Source: an uncultured Paracoccus sp. (GTDB lineage Bacteria; Pseudomonadota; Alphaproteobacteria; Rhodobacterales; Rhodobacteraceae). Taken from it: a stretch of 15,958 nucleotides of DNA. The notes below the pieces were generated by a model. It had not been told where the DNA came from. It did no database searches and was given only the letters and a program-made list of their open reading frames with translations. Positions 7,573 to 15,054 of this stretch are shown here, one piece after another (within the stretch, counting starts at the first letter, position 1; each line of letters opens with the position of its first letter). The position numbers were made by a program, and so were the translations under genes. The stretch spans positions 1 to 15,958 of the forward strand of contig CAKTBJ010000049.1 in NCBI GenBank assembly GCA_934533075.1. Reading direction: 5' to 3'.

Positions 7573-7955
7573 TCACGCGCCTGACGCAGCGGCCGGAAGC
7601 GCGGCGGAGGCACGGATTGGCGAAAGCGCGCCGCCTGCGGGAAAAATCCCGGCAGGCGGTGGCGGAACCATGCCGGCGGAGGCGGGCCGGCGAGGGCGGA
7701 TCGGTCCCGGCCGCGCCGCACCGATCGGGGGCAGCCCCAGGGCGGCTCGGAACAGCTTGACCACGATTCCGGCCGCCGCCATGACCATGCCGGCAAAAAT
7801 GGTGAAGAAATCCAATGGTGTTCGCGGAAAATCCTTGCGGTTTCGGCATCCAGCCCGGCCGCGGTGGCGATCAGCATCGCAATTTCCGCCCGCGCCTCGT
7901 CGTCGCCAAGGCCCCGTTTCGCGGCTGTCACGCCGATCCCGGCTTCTGACGGCAA
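7573..7955 (-). pseudogene. Possible frameshifted gene for a small membrane protein
   Basis: Two minus-strand frames in this stretch each look coding over part of their length. The upstream frame (from a TTG at 7955 or a nearby GTG) reads DDEARAEIAMLIATAAG followed by LDAETARIFREH, a helical segment with normal codon choice. Near 7815-7830 the other frame takes over with LDFFTIFAGMVMAAAGI and VVKLFRAALGLPP, a plausible single membrane helix with a basic end, then a low-complexity Pro/Ala/Arg tail to a stop at 7573. One frameshift would join them. It may be a decayed gene, a sequencing error, or a short real gene starting at TTG or ATG in the second frame. I do not recognise the family. Confidence 0.3.
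7631..7659. repeat. Imperfect 12-pair inverted repeat
   Basis: Arms 7631-7642 and 7647-7659 pair over 12 positions with one bulged G and an AAAA loop (TTTT on the minus strand). No T tract follows on either strand, so a Rho-independent terminator is unlikely. It lies about 75 bases upstream of the importer promoter and inside the tail of the possible frameshifted gene. Confidence 0.5.
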
Positions 7956-7998
7956 GCCTGCCCTTGATCACAAGGAAAACATGGCGCCGGGTACCCTG

Positions 7999-8316
7999 TC
8001 AGGCGGGGGAAATCCCGGCCTGATCCGCCTCGACCCCCTCGACGATCACCAGGTCCAGAACCCCCGCACCTGCGCGATGCGCCATCGCGGCGCGGTATTC
8101 CTCGCTGTCATAGCAGGCCCGCGCCGAGGCGAGATCGGGAAACTCCACCACCACGCAGCGCGGCCGGGCCTCGCCCTCGGCCACCGCCTGCGCGCCGCCG
8201 CGCACCAGGAAGCGGCCCCCGAAGCGGGCAAAGGCGGCGGCATTGGCCGCGCGATAGCGGTCCCAGGCCTGTGCATCCGTCACCGTCGCATGGGCGACCC
8301 AATAGGCTTTCGTCAT
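7999..8316 (-). CDS. DUF1330 family protein
   Basis: A 105-residue protein of the DUF1330 family, small ferredoxin-like alpha/beta-barrel folds related to dimeric monooxygenase-like proteins; the function is unknown. Recognisable features are an N-terminal strand MTKAYWVAHATVTD, a conserved aromatic helix AWDRYRAANAAAFARFGGRFLVRGG, the strand CVVVEFPDLASARACYDSEEY and the AAMAHRAGAGVLDLVIVEG end, all typical of the family. The ATG at 8316 has GAGGA about 5 bases upstream. It lies 7 bases after the ppk2 stop and should share its transcript. Nothing in the protein suggests a direct role in polyphosphate metabolism. Confidence 0.88.
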   Translation of the reverse strand: MTKAYWVAHATVTDAQAWDRYRAANAAAFARFGGRFLVRGGAQAVAEGEARPRCVVVEFPDLASARACYDSEEYRAAMAHRAGAGVLDLVIVEGVEADQAGISPA

Positions 8317-8323
8317 GGCGTCC

Positions 8324-9241
8324 TCAGTAGCGTTCGGGCACATAGAGATGGCGCGGCAGCACCTCGCGCTCGTAATCCGGGTTGAACACCCGGTCGGGCA
8401 GGCTGACCTCCATCTGCGGCACCTCGGTATAGGGGATCTGCGACAGCAGATGCGCCATGCAGTTCAGCCGCGCGCGCTTCTTGTCGTTGCCGGGGACGAT
8501 ATACCAGGGCGCTTCGGGGATGTTGGTGCGCTCGAACATTTCCTCCTTGGCCTTGGTGTAATCCTCCCAGCGGATGCGCGATTGCAGGTCCATCGGTGAC
8601 AGCTTCCACTGTTTCAGCGGATCGTGGATGCGCACCAGGAAGCGCATCTGCTGCTCCTCGTCGGTGACGGAAAACCAGTACTTGATCAGCCGGATGCCGC
8701 TGCGCACCAGCATGCGCTCGAACTCGGGCACGTCGTGGAAGAACTGCTCCACCTCGTCCTCGGTGGCGAAGCCCATCACTCGCTCGACCCCGGCGCGGTT
8801 GTACCAGCTGCGGTCGAACAGCACGATCTCGCCCCCGGCCGGCAGGTGGGGCACGTAACGCTGGAAATACCATTGCGTCTTCTCGCGGCCCGAGGGCGCC
8901 GGCAGCGCCACCACGCGGGCCACGCGCGGGTTCAGGCGCTGGGTGATGCGCTTGATGGCGCCGCCCTTGCCGGCGCTGTCGCGGCCCTCGAAGATCACCA
9001 CCACCTTTTCCCTGTGATAGCTCACCCAGTCCTGCAACTTGATCAGCTCGCCCTGCAATCGCAGCAATTCGCGGAAATAGACGCGGCGGTCCATCTGGTC
9101 GGGATGGCGTTCGTCATAGATGCGCCGGATCTCGCGCGACAGCACCGCGTCGTCGAAATCCAGCTCGTAATCCTCGTCCAGCGTGTCCTGAAGCTCGGCC
9201 TCCAGCCAGTCGGAAATGTCGTCGTCGTGGTCGCTGCCCAT
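8324..9241 (-). CDS. ppk2: Polyphosphate kinase 2 (class I, single domain)
   Basis: A 305-residue kinase that transfers phosphate between polyphosphate and nucleoside diphosphates in the cytoplasm. Walker A is FEGRDSAGKGGAIK (residues 84-97, D88 and K92), Walker B is FDRSWYNRAGVERV (142-155), and the lid helix region KYWFSVTDEEQQMRF with HDPLKQWKLSPMD lies at 187-218. WYIVPGNDKKRARLN follows at 246-260. A single PPK2 domain with an acidic N-terminal extension of about 45 residues fits class I enzymes, which favour NDP phosphorylation; the preferred nucleotide cannot be told here. The ATG at 9241 has GAGGG 4 bases upstream. A weak -10-like TAACAT lies about 43 bases upstream with no good -35, so an activator may be needed. 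Confidence 0.95.
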   Translation of the reverse strand: MGSDHDDDISDWLEAELQDTLDEDYELDFDDAVLSREIRRIYDERHPDQMDRRVYFRELLRLQGELIKLQDWVSYHREKVVVIFEGRDSAGKGGAIKRITQRLNPRVARVVALPAPSGREKTQWYFQRYVPHLPAGGEIVLFDRSWYNRAGVERVMGFATEDEVEQFFHDVPEFERMLVRSGIRLIKYWFSVTDEEQQMRFLVRIHDPLKQWKLSPMDLQSRIRWEDYTKAKEEMFERTNIPEAPWYIVPGNDKKRARLNCMAHLLSQIPYTEVPQMEVSLPDRVFNPDYEREVLPRHLYVPERY

Positions 9242-9385
9242 GATACCCTCATGCTCCGGCGCATCGAAAGGCCGGTTGCGGGCATGTTAGGGGCAGCGCA
9301 CCGGGCGGGGGAAGGGGGTGCGCGCGGCGCGCGGGCGGGAAAGGCCGCGAAATGCGCGGCAGCCTGCCGAGTTTTCGGCCGCGGA

Positions 9386-9403
9386 TCGTCACGAGGCCGT
9401 CAC
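9386..9403 (+). promoter_or_regulatory. Pho-box-like 7-4-7 direct repeat upstream of ppk2
   Basis: TCGTCAC (9386-9392), four bases GAGG, then CCGTCAC (9397-9403). The spacing is exactly that of PhoB boxes (two 7-base repeats 11 bases apart) and both repeats share the GTCA core of CTGTCAT. Against it, the repeats point away from ppk2 and lie about 145 bases upstream of its start, far from any -10 box. Confidence 0.25.
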
Positions 9404-9448
9404 AAGGCACGATGCGCGCCCCATCCGCCCGCCCATCGCGACCACGCA

Positions 9449-9500
9449 GACTTATCCACGCCCGGAGACCCCCAAAGGAGTCGGAGGGGGTGGGTAAGTC
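9449..9500. repeat. Imperfect palindrome with DnaA-box-like arm
   Basis: Outer arms GACTTATCCAC (9449-9459) and GTGGGTAAGTC (9490-9500) pair over 11 positions with one G-T pair, and an inner CCCCC/GGGGG pairing closes further. The left arm includes TTATCCACG, 8 of 9 matches to a DnaA box. A single such site is not an origin. It may act as a transcript structure downstream of pyrG. Confidence 0.5.
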
Positions 9501-9559
9501 GGGCCACCCGCGCCGCACCGGCCCCCGACCCCTCATCGCCACCTGAACCTTGCCCGCGC

Positions 9560-9644
9560 CCCACCTGCGCCGACAGGTGCAGCGCGTTCCGGGCGGCCTC
9601 CAAGGCCGCCCGGAACGCGGCGCTGCCGCCCGGCCGCAGGTGGG
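9560..9644. repeat. Nested 85-base inverted repeat
   Basis: A perfect 17-base stem (9583-9599 with 9603-9619) closes on a CCA loop. GCAGC at 9579-9583 can extend it with GCTGC at 9622-9626. An outer perfect 10-base stem CCCACCTGCG (9560-9569) pairs with CGCAGGTGGG (9635-9644). The left flank can alternatively fold as CACCTG/CAGGTG (9562-9567 and 9574-9579). No T tract follows on either strand, so this is not a classical terminator. It starts about 105 bases beyond the pyrG stop. Confidence 0.75.
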
Positions 9645-9749
9645 CACCCCTTGCGGGACAGCGGCGGGACAGGGGTTCGCGAGGCCGGCTCGTGACGCCT
9701 TCGGGCAGCGCGTCAGTCCGCCAACCCGGTCAGGCCCGGCTGCGCGGGT

Positions 9750-11393
9750 TCAGACCATCCGTTCCACATCCTTCGCCGCCCGGATGAAATCCGCGAACAG
9801 CGGCGCCGGCTCGAAGGGCTTGGATTTCAGTTCCGGGTGCGACTGCACGCCGATGAACCAGGGGTGATCGGCATATTCGATCGCCTCCGGCAGCCGCCCG
9901 TCCGGCGACATGCCGGAAAAGACCAGCCCCGCCTTTTCCAGCGTCTCGCGGAAGCCGATATCCACCTCGTAGCGGTGGCGGTGGCGGTCCTCGATCTCGG
10001 TCGCGCCGCCGTAAACCCCGGAAATCCGCGATCCCGGCGCCAGCACGGCGGTATAGGCGCCCAGCCGCATGGTGCCGCCCTTGTCGTCGCCCGGCTTGCG
10101 CTGATGGGTATAGTTGCCCTGCACCCATTCCTTCAGGTGATAGACGACCGGGGTATGGCGGGCCTTGCCGGCCTCGTGGTCGAATTCCTGCGAGCCGGCA
10201 TCCGCGATCCCGGCCAGGTTGCGCGCCGCCTCGACCACCGCCATCTGCATGCCCAGGCAGATGCCCAGATAAGGCACCTTGCGCTCGCGCGCGTATTTCG
10301 CCGCCGCGACCATGCCCTCGCTGCCGCGCTCGCCGAAGCCGCCCGGCACCAGGATGCCGTGATAGCCGTCCAGCAGATGCGCATCCTCCTGCGTCAGCAG
10401 TTCCGCATCCACCCAGTCCACCGCCACCCGCACCCGGTTGGCCATGCCGCCATGAGTCAGCGCCTCCGACACGGATTTGTAGGCATCCTCCAGCCGCACG
10501 TATTTGCCGACCACGGCGATGCGGACCTCGCCCTCGGCATGGTCCAGCCGGTCCATCACGTCCTCCCAGCGGCTCAGGTCCGGGCGCGGTGCCGGGCTGA
10601 TGCGGAAGGCGTCCAGCACGGCGCGGTCGATGCCGGCGCGGTGATAGGCCAGCGGGGCCTCGTAGATCGACTTCAGGTCATAGGCCGGGATCACCGCATC
10701 GGGGCGCACGTTGCAGAACAGCGCGATCTTGGCGCGCTCGCTGTCGGGGATCGGCTGCTCCGACCGGCAGACGAGGATATCCGGCGCGATGCCGATGCTG
10801 CGCAACTCCTTGACGCTGTGCTGCGTGGGCTTGGTCTTCAACTCCCCGCTTGCCGCCAGATAGGGCAGCAAGGTCAGGTGCATGAAGATGCATTGCCCGC
10901 GCGGGCGGTCCTGCGAAAACTGGCGGATGGCCTCGAAGAAGGGCAGGCCCTCGATATCGCCCACCGTGCCGCCGATCTCGCACAGCATGAAGTCGGTCTC
11001 GCCCTCGCCGGTGGCGAGGAAGTCCTTGATCTCGTTGGTGACGTGCGGGATGACCTGAATGGTCTTGCCCAGGTATTCGCCGCGCCGTTCCTTCTCCAGC
11101 ACGTTGGAATAGATGCGGCCGGAGCTGACCGAATCGCTGCGCCGGGCGGAAACGCCCGTGAAGCGTTCGTAATGGCCCAGGTCGAGGTCGGTTTCCGCGC
11201 CGTCATCGGTGACGAAGACCTCGCCATGCTCGAAGGGCGACATGGTGCCGGGATCGACGTTCAGATAGGGGTCCAGCTTGCGCAGCCGCACGGTATAGCC
11301 CCGCGCCTGCAACAGCGCGCCCAGCGCCGCCGAGGCCAGCCCCTTGCCCAGCGAGGACACCACGCCGCCGGTGATGAAGATATAGCGCGTCAT
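9750..11393 (-). CDS. pyrG: CTP synthase (glutamine-hydrolysing)
   Basis: A 547-residue enzyme making CTP from UTP, ATP and glutamine, the last step of pyrimidine nucleotide synthesis. The N-terminal amidoligase domain begins [17 protein letters not shown] (P-loop), followed by [31 protein letters not shown] and [12 protein letters not shown] with the metal-binding acidic residues. The class I glutaminase domain has the oxyanion VPGGFGERG, nucleophile C379 in LGICLGMQ and the His/Glu pair in SHPELKSKP (H519, E521). Length matches alphaproteobacterial PyrG. I chose the ATG at 11393, which gives the conserved N-terminus; a longer frame to 11483 adds low-complexity sequence overlapping the promoter. 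GGGGGA precedes the ATG. It lies downstream of secG but has its own promoter. Confidence 0.98.
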   Translation of the reverse strand: MTRYIFITGGVVSSLGKGLASAALGALLQARGYTVRLRKLDPYLNVDPGTMSPFEHGEVFVTDDGAETDLDLGHYERFTGVSARRSDSVSSGRIYSNVLEKERRGEYLGKTIQVIPHVTNEIKDFLATGEGETDFMLCEIGGTVGDIEGLPFFEAIRQFSQDRPRGQCIFMHLTLLPYLAASGELKTKPTQHSVKELRSIGIAPDILVCRSEQPIPDSERAKIALFCNVRPDAVIPAYDLKSIYEAPLAYHRAGIDRAVLDAFRISPAPRPDLSRWEDVMDRLDHAEGEVRIAVVGKYVRLEDAYKSVSEALTHGGMANRVRVAVDWVDAELLTQEDAHLLDGYHGILVPGGFGERGSEGMVAAAKYARERKVPYLGICLGMQMAVVEAARNLAGIADAGSQEFDHEAGKARHTPVVYHLKEWVQGNYTHQRKPGDDKGGTMRLGAYTAVLAPGSRISGVYGGATEIEDRHRHRYEVDIGFRETLEKAGLVFSGMSPDGRLPEAIEYADHPWFIGVQSHPELKSKPFEPAPLFADFIRAAKDVERMV

Positions 11394-11483
11394 GGAGTCC
11401 CCCGAGATGCTGCGATTAGGGCGCCGTGGGCCGGCGGAAAAGGGTTTGCGCGGGCCGCCTGCGGACCCCATCACGGGACCCAC

Positions 11484-11512
11484 CTGATAGACGGTTTCCG
11501 GTCGGCTGGCAA
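11484..11512 (-). promoter_or_regulatory. pyrG promoter
   Basis: Minus strand TTGCCA (11507-11512, 5/6 match), 17-base spacer, TATCAG (11484-11489, 4/6 match). Transcription would begin near 11477, leaving a leader of about 84 bases before pyrG. The same -35 hexamer and spacing appear upstream of secG. Confidence 0.55.
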
Positions 11513-11579
11513 CGGCACGCGGAACGGGTCGGCGGGCCGCCGGACGCGACCCGCAGGGCTGGCGCGCGGGCGCGCCGCG

Positions 11580-12146
11580 TCAGTTCGTGCTGGTGGCCGG
11601 GGCCGGCGTTCCGGCGGGCGCCTCGGGGGCGGCTTCCGGTGCGGCGTCGGGGGCCGGGGCCTCGGTCGCGGCCTCGGGGGCGGCCGTGTCGGCAGCAGGC
11701 GCGGCGGCTTCCGGCGCGGCGGCATCCGTGGCGGGCGCTTCGATCGCAGGCGCGGCCTCCGGCGCGGCGGGCGCGGGCGGGGTGATCGGCTGGCCGGCGC
11801 CGGGCAGGATCGGGCTGCCGGGCGGCGGGGTATAGGTGGGCAGGCCGGGCGTGCCGGCCGGCGCGTCCTGCGGCAATTCGGTGCTGAGGCCAAGCTGGTC
11901 GATCACCGAGGACATCGAGGTCTGCCGCGCCGCCAGCAGCGTCAGCGTCAGCGAGGTGATCAGGAAGGCCGTGGCGACGATCCAGGTGGCCTTCGACAGC
12001 GCGTTCGCGGCCTGCCGGCCCGTCATCACGCCGCCGCCACCGCCGCCGCCCATCCCCAGGCCGCCGCCTTCGGATCGTTGCAGCAGCACCAGCCCGATCA
12101 GCAGCAGCGCAAGGATCAGATGCACGGTCAGGACGACGTTTTCCAC
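11580..12146 (-). CDS. secG: Preprotein translocase subunit SecG with long Ala/Pro/Glu-rich tail
   Basis: The small inner-membrane subunit of the SecYEG channel. It has two membrane segments (about residues 4-22 and 54-72) joined by a conserved loop [19 protein letters not shown] and a [13 protein letters not shown] helix, all diagnostic of SecG. The core ends near residue 112. The remaining about 75 residues are almost only Ala, Pro, Glu, Thr and Asp in repeated [11 protein letters not shown]-like units, predicted disordered; the total of 188 is much longer than the roughly 75-110 of most SecG proteins. Such tails are common in Rhodobacterales. The start codon is GTG at 12146, with AAGG about 9 bases upstream. 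It is transcribed away from cobQ and toward pyrG. Confidence 0.95.
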   Translation of the reverse strand: MENVVLTVHLILALLLIGLVLLQRSEGGGLGMGGGGGGGVMTGRQAANALSKATWIVATAFLITSLTLTLLAARQTSMSSVIDQLGLSTELPQDAPAGTPGLPTYTPPPGSPILPGAGQPITPPAPAAPEAAPAIEAPATDAAAPEAAAPAADTAAPEAATEAPAPDAAPEAAPEAPAGTPAPATSTN

Positions 12147-12175
12147 GGGGCGGGCCTTTTCTTCTGCGACGCGCC

Positions 12176-12204
12176 TATCTAGGCACCGCAGGGGGTCTTG
12201 GCAA
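12176..12204 (-). promoter_or_regulatory. Possible secG promoter
   Basis: In the 71-base gap between the divergent secG and cobQ starts, the minus strand reads TTGCCA (12199-12204, 5/6 match), a 17-base spacer and TAGATA (12176-12181, 3/6 match). Placement about 30 bases before the secG GTG is suitable. I see no equally good cobQ promoter on the other strand and no room for a cobalamin riboswitch. Confidence 0.4.
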
Positions 12205-12217
12205 GCGGGGGCGTTGC

Positions 12218-13657
12218 ATGGGCGCGATCATGATTCAGGGCACCGGCTCGAATATCGGCAAGTCGCTGCTGGTCGCGGGCCTGTGCCGGGCCTTCCGCGC
12301 CCGCGGGCTGAGCGTGGCGCCCTTCAAGCCGCAAAACATGTCCAACAACGCCGCCGTCGCCGAGGGGGGCGAGATCGGGCGCGCGCAGGCCTTGCAGGCG
12401 CGGGCCTGCGGGATGGCGCCGCATGTGGACATGAACCCGGTGCTGCTGAAGCCGGAAACCGAGACCGGCGCGCAGGTGATCGTGCAGGGCCGCGCGCTGG
12501 CCCGCATCGGCGCCGGCGGCTATGGCGTGCTGAAGCCGCGCCTGATGGGCGCCGTGCGCGACAGCTTCGCCCGGCTGCGCGCGGCGCATGAACTGGTGGT
12601 GGTCGAGGGCGCCGGCTCGCCGGCCGAGATCAACCTGCGGCGGGGCGATATCGCCAATATGGGCTTTGCGCGGGCCGAGAACCTGCCGGTGATCCTGGCC
12701 GGCGACATCGACCGGGGCGGGGTGATCGCGCAGATCGTCGGCACGCAGGCGGTGCTGGACGCGCAGGATGCCGCGCTGATAAAGGGATTTGTCGTCAACA
12801 AGTTCCGGGGCGATCCGGCGCTGTTCGCCGATGGCTACGAGGCGATTGCGGCGCGCACCGGCTGGCCGGGCCTCGGGGTGCTGCCCTGGTTCGCGCAGGC
12901 GCATCTGCTGCCGGCCGAGGATGCCGCCGACCTGCGCCGCGCGCCGGAGGGGCAGGGGCTGCATGTGGTCTGCCTGACGCTCTCGCGCATCGCCAATTTC
13001 GACGACCTCGACCCGCTGGCGGCCGAGCCTGCCGTGCGCCTGACCATGCTGCGCCCCGGCGAGGCCATTCCCGGCGATGCCGGCCTCGTGGTGGTGCCCG
13101 GCACCAAATCCACGCGCGGCGACCTGGCCTTCCTGCGCGCGCAGGGCTGGGACATCGACCTTGCCGCGCATCGCCGGCGCGGCGGGGCGGTTCTTGGAAT
13201 TTGCGGCGGTTATCAGATACTTGGCGCCGTGGTGCGCGATCCGGGCGGGCATGACGGGCCGGCGGGCGAGGATGCCGGGCTGGGCCTGCTGGACGTGGAC
13301 ACCGGGATGGCGGCGGAAAAGCGGGTCTGCCGGGTCTCCGGCCATGCCCTGGGTCAGGCTGTCGAGGGCTACGAAATCCACATGGGCCGCAGCGCGGGCG
13401 CCGATTGCGCGCGCCCCTTCGCCCATGTCGAGGGCCGGCCGGAGGGCGCCGTCAGCCTCGACGGCCGGGTGATGGGCACCTATCTGCACGGGCTTTTCGC
13501 CTCCGACGCCTTTCGCGCGGCCTTCCTGCGGCAACTGGGCGCGCAGGCCTCCGGGCTGGCATGGGAGGCGGGACTGGACGGGGTGCTGGACGCTCTGGGC
13601 GAACATGTCGCGGCGCATCTGGACCTCGACCGCATGGCGGCCATCGCCGGGATCTGA
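12218..13657 (+). CDS. cobQ: Cobyric acid synthase
   Basis: A 479-residue glutamine-dependent enzyme that amidates side chains b, d, e and g of adenosylcobyrinic acid diamide in cobalamin synthesis. The N-terminal synthetase domain starts [21 protein letters not shown] (P-loop-like at 7-15 or so), followed by [12 protein letters not shown] and [11 protein letters not shown], plus [12 protein letters not shown] and GDIDRGGV. The C-terminal glutaminase has [13 protein letters not shown], nucleophile C329 in [18 protein letters not shown], and H424 in YLHGLF. All are diagnostic of CobQ/CbiP. The ATG at 12218 is preceded by a GGGGG about 6 bases upstream. It faces cobC, which acts later in the same pathway. 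Confidence 0.97.
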   Translation: MGAIMIQGTGSNIGKSLLVAGLCRAFRARGLSVAPFKPQNMSNNAAVAEGGEIGRAQALQARACGMAPHVDMNPVLLKPETETGAQVIVQGRALARIGAGGYGVLKPRLMGAVRDSFARLRAAHELVVVEGAGSPAEINLRRGDIANMGFARAENLPVILAGDIDRGGVIAQIVGTQAVLDAQDAALIKGFVVNKFRGDPALFADGYEAIAARTGWPGLGVLPWFAQAHLLPAEDAADLRRAPEGQGLHVVCLTLSRIANFDDLDPLAAEPAVRLTMLRPGEAIPGDAGLVVVPGTKSTRGDLAFLRAQGWDIDLAAHRRRGGAVLGICGGYQILGAVVRDPGGHDGPAGEDAGLGLLDVDTGMAAEKRVCRVSGHALGQAVEGYEIHMGRSAGADCARPFAHVEGRPEGAVSLDGRVMGTYLHGLFASDAFRAAFLRQLGAQASGLAWEAGLDGVLDALGEHVAAHLDLDRMAAIAGI

Positions 13658-13751
13658 TTCGGCTTCGGCCGGGCGGATGCGGCGTTGCTGCGGACCCCGG
13701 ACCCGCGCGGTCTGCCGGGGCGGGATCACACCCCTGCCCGAGGCACCGCTT
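13658..13751. other. Convergent gap between cobQ and cobC
   Basis: Both genes end into this 94-base gap. It contains CCCCGG (13695-13700) pairing with CCGGGG (13715-13720) around an inner GACC/GGTC, a possible bidirectional transcript-end structure. No T tract accompanies it, so termination is not established. Confidence 0.4.
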
Positions 13752-14744
13752 TCAGGGCGCTGCCAGCGCCGCCTCCAGCCGTGCCCATTCCGCCGCGTTG
13801 CCGGGAATGCCGAGGCGCAGCCAGTCGCGGCTCCACGGAAAGGCGCGGGTCCAGATGCGGGCGCGGGCCAGCGCATCGCGGGCCGCCGGCGCGTCGGGCG
13901 TGGCATAGAGGCGGAACAGATGCGTGCCGCCGACCGCCCGCCAGCCCGCCCGCGCGGCCAGCAGGTCCAGCCGCAGGGCCGCCTCGGTATGGTAAAGCGT
14001 GCTCGCCCGCGCCCAGTCCCGATCCGCCATCGCCTGCGCGCCGATGGCCAGCGCCGGGCCGTTCACTGGCCAAGGCCCCGCGCAATCCGCCAGCCGCGCC
14101 AAAAGGCCCGGCGCTCCCACGGCAAAGCCCAGCCGCAGCCCGGCCAGCCCCCAGAACTTTCCGAAACTGCGCAGGATCAGCACGTTGTCCGGCGAAGCAG
14201 AGATCAGAGACAGGTCCGGGCGCGGGTCGCAGAAGCTTTCATCCACCACCAGCAGCCCGACCGCGCGCGCCACCGCCGCCAGCCGCTCCGGTGCCCAGCT
14301 GCGCCCGTCGGGATTGTTCGGATTGACCACCACGCCCAGGTCGAAGCCGGCCAGCGCCTCCGGCTCGGGCACCTGCGCGACCGGCCAGCCTTCGGCGGCC
14401 AGGCCGGCGGCATGCTCGTTATAGGTCGGCCCGACCACCGCCGCCCGCCCCGGCACCGCCAGCCGCCCCATCAGCCGGATCGGCGCCGAGGCCCCGGCGG
14501 TGGGCAGCACCCGCTCCGGCACGGTGCCGAACCAATCCGCCGCCACCGCCCGCAGGGCATCCGAGGCGGCCCGCGTCGGCAGCGCCTGCCACGTCCGCGC
14601 CGGCAACCCGCCCACGGGCCAGGGGCGGCGGTTGATGCCGGTGGACAGGTCGATCCAGTCCTCGCCGCCGTAATCGGCCATCGCGCGGTCCAGATCGCCG
14701 CCGTGATCGCGGGGGGGCGGGATGGCATGGGTCGATTCGGGCAT
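13752..14744 (-). CDS. cobC: Threonine-phosphate decarboxylase / cobalamin biosynthesis protein CobC
   Basis: A 330-residue PLP enzyme of the class I/II aminotransferase fold. The CobD/CobC family makes (R)-1-amino-2-propanol phosphate, the linker attached to adenosylcobyric acid. Landmarks: RDHGGDLDRAMADYGG and DWIDLSTGINRRPWP at the N-terminus, PTYNEHAAG, VVNPNNPDGR (cofactor Asn), VVDESFCDPRP (cofactor Asp), the Schiff-base lysine K196 in SFGKFWGLAGLRLGF, and a substrate-binding Arg in LRLGIPG near the end. I chose the ATG at 14744 because the family usually begins just before RDHGG. It has no clear ribosome site, whereas an in-frame ATG at 14927 does (see findings). It converges on cobQ with a 94-base gap. 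Confidence 0.93.
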   Translation of the reverse strand: MPESTHAIPPPRDHGGDLDRAMADYGGEDWIDLSTGINRRPWPVGGLPARTWQALPTRAASDALRAVAADWFGTVPERVLPTAGASAPIRLMGRLAVPGRAAVVGPTYNEHAAGLAAEGWPVAQVPEPEALAGFDLGVVVNPNNPDGRSWAPERLAAVARAVGLLVVDESFCDPRPDLSLISASPDNVLILRSFGKFWGLAGLRLGFAVGAPGLLARLADCAGPWPVNGPALAIGAQAMADRDWARASTLYHTEAALRLDLLAARAGWRAVGGTHLFRLYATPDAPAARDALARARIWTRAFPWSRDWLRLGIPGNAAEWARLEAALAAP

Positions 14745-14836
14745 GGTATCGGAAGGAATGCTGCGTCGGTCCGCGCCTGTATGCTGCGCAAGGCGGGTGA
14801 AGGGAAGGGCGAGGGCGCGGCGGGCCGGAGATCGCG

Positions 14837-14852
14837 GCACCCGCGCGGGTGC
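14837..14852. repeat. Perfect 16-base palindrome in the cobC leader
   Basis: GCACCCGCGCGGGTGC is self-complementary over its whole length. It could be a dimeric-protein operator or a hairpin in the cobC leader. It lies about 93 bases upstream of the chosen cobC start. Confidence 0.5.
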
Positions 14853-14870
14853 GGACATCGCGTCGGCCAG

Positions 14871-14892
14871 CCCCTCAGCGTGTCTTGAGGGG
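14871..14892. repeat. Hairpin in the cobC leader
   Basis: CCCCTCA (14871-14877) and TGAGGGG (14886-14892) form a perfect 7-pair stem with an 8-base loop. A second 7-pair stem (GGGAGCC with GGTTCCC, about 14899-14916, one G-T pair) lies a few bases away, so the two would stack in a cobC transcript. Confidence 0.45.
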
Positions 14893-15027
14893 GTGAAGGG
14901 AGCCTTGCGGTTCCCTCGGGTCTTCATATCCTCCTTCTGGCCTTCATCAGGGCTGCAACGCTGGAAGAGCCAGGGCTGGATAATCCGTCCTTGCCTCCCC
15001 TTCCGCGCGGCGGGCGTGGCCCTTCCT

Positions 15028-15054
15028 GCCATGCCGGCATCGGCCGGGCATGGC
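15028..15054. repeat. Inverted repeat upstream of recO
   Basis: GCCATGCC (15028-15035) pairs with GGCATGGC (15047-15054), and an inner GG/CC can extend the stem past a bulged G. It lies 65 bases before the recO ATG, where an operator or leader structure would be placed; no gene ends here. Confidence 0.45.

Larger units (their letters stand above)
7524..7998. other. 475-base stretch without an intact recognised gene
   Basis: Between the DUF1330 gene and the TerB-like gene. It holds the importer promoter at its left end, an imperfect hairpin at 7631-7659, and the possible frameshifted gene described separately. Open frames on the plus strand here read as Arg/Ala/Pro-rich shadow sequence and I reject them. 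Confidence 0.6.
9242..9749. other. 508-base structured gap between pyrG and ppk2
   Basis: No coding frame here resembles a protein family. The gap lies downstream of pyrG and upstream of ppk2, both on the minus strand. It contains a 7-4-7 direct repeat (9386-9403), an imperfect palindrome with a DnaA-box-like arm (9449-9500), a nested 85-base inverted repeat (9560-9644), and a short inverted repeat GCGCACC/GGTGCGC (9296-9302 and 9317-9323) just upstream of ppk2. It may hold a small RNA or the ppk2 control region; nothing identifies a specific RNA family. Confidence 0.6.

Noticed and set aside
9452..9460. Replication origin based on a DnaA-box-like site
   Set aside because: A single imperfect box with no AT-rich unwinding region, no further boxes and no origin-linked genes.
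9837..12182. 781-codon plus-strand open frame
   Set aside because: Antisense to pyrG and secG; includes Gly/Arg repeats that are the complement of the SecG tail.
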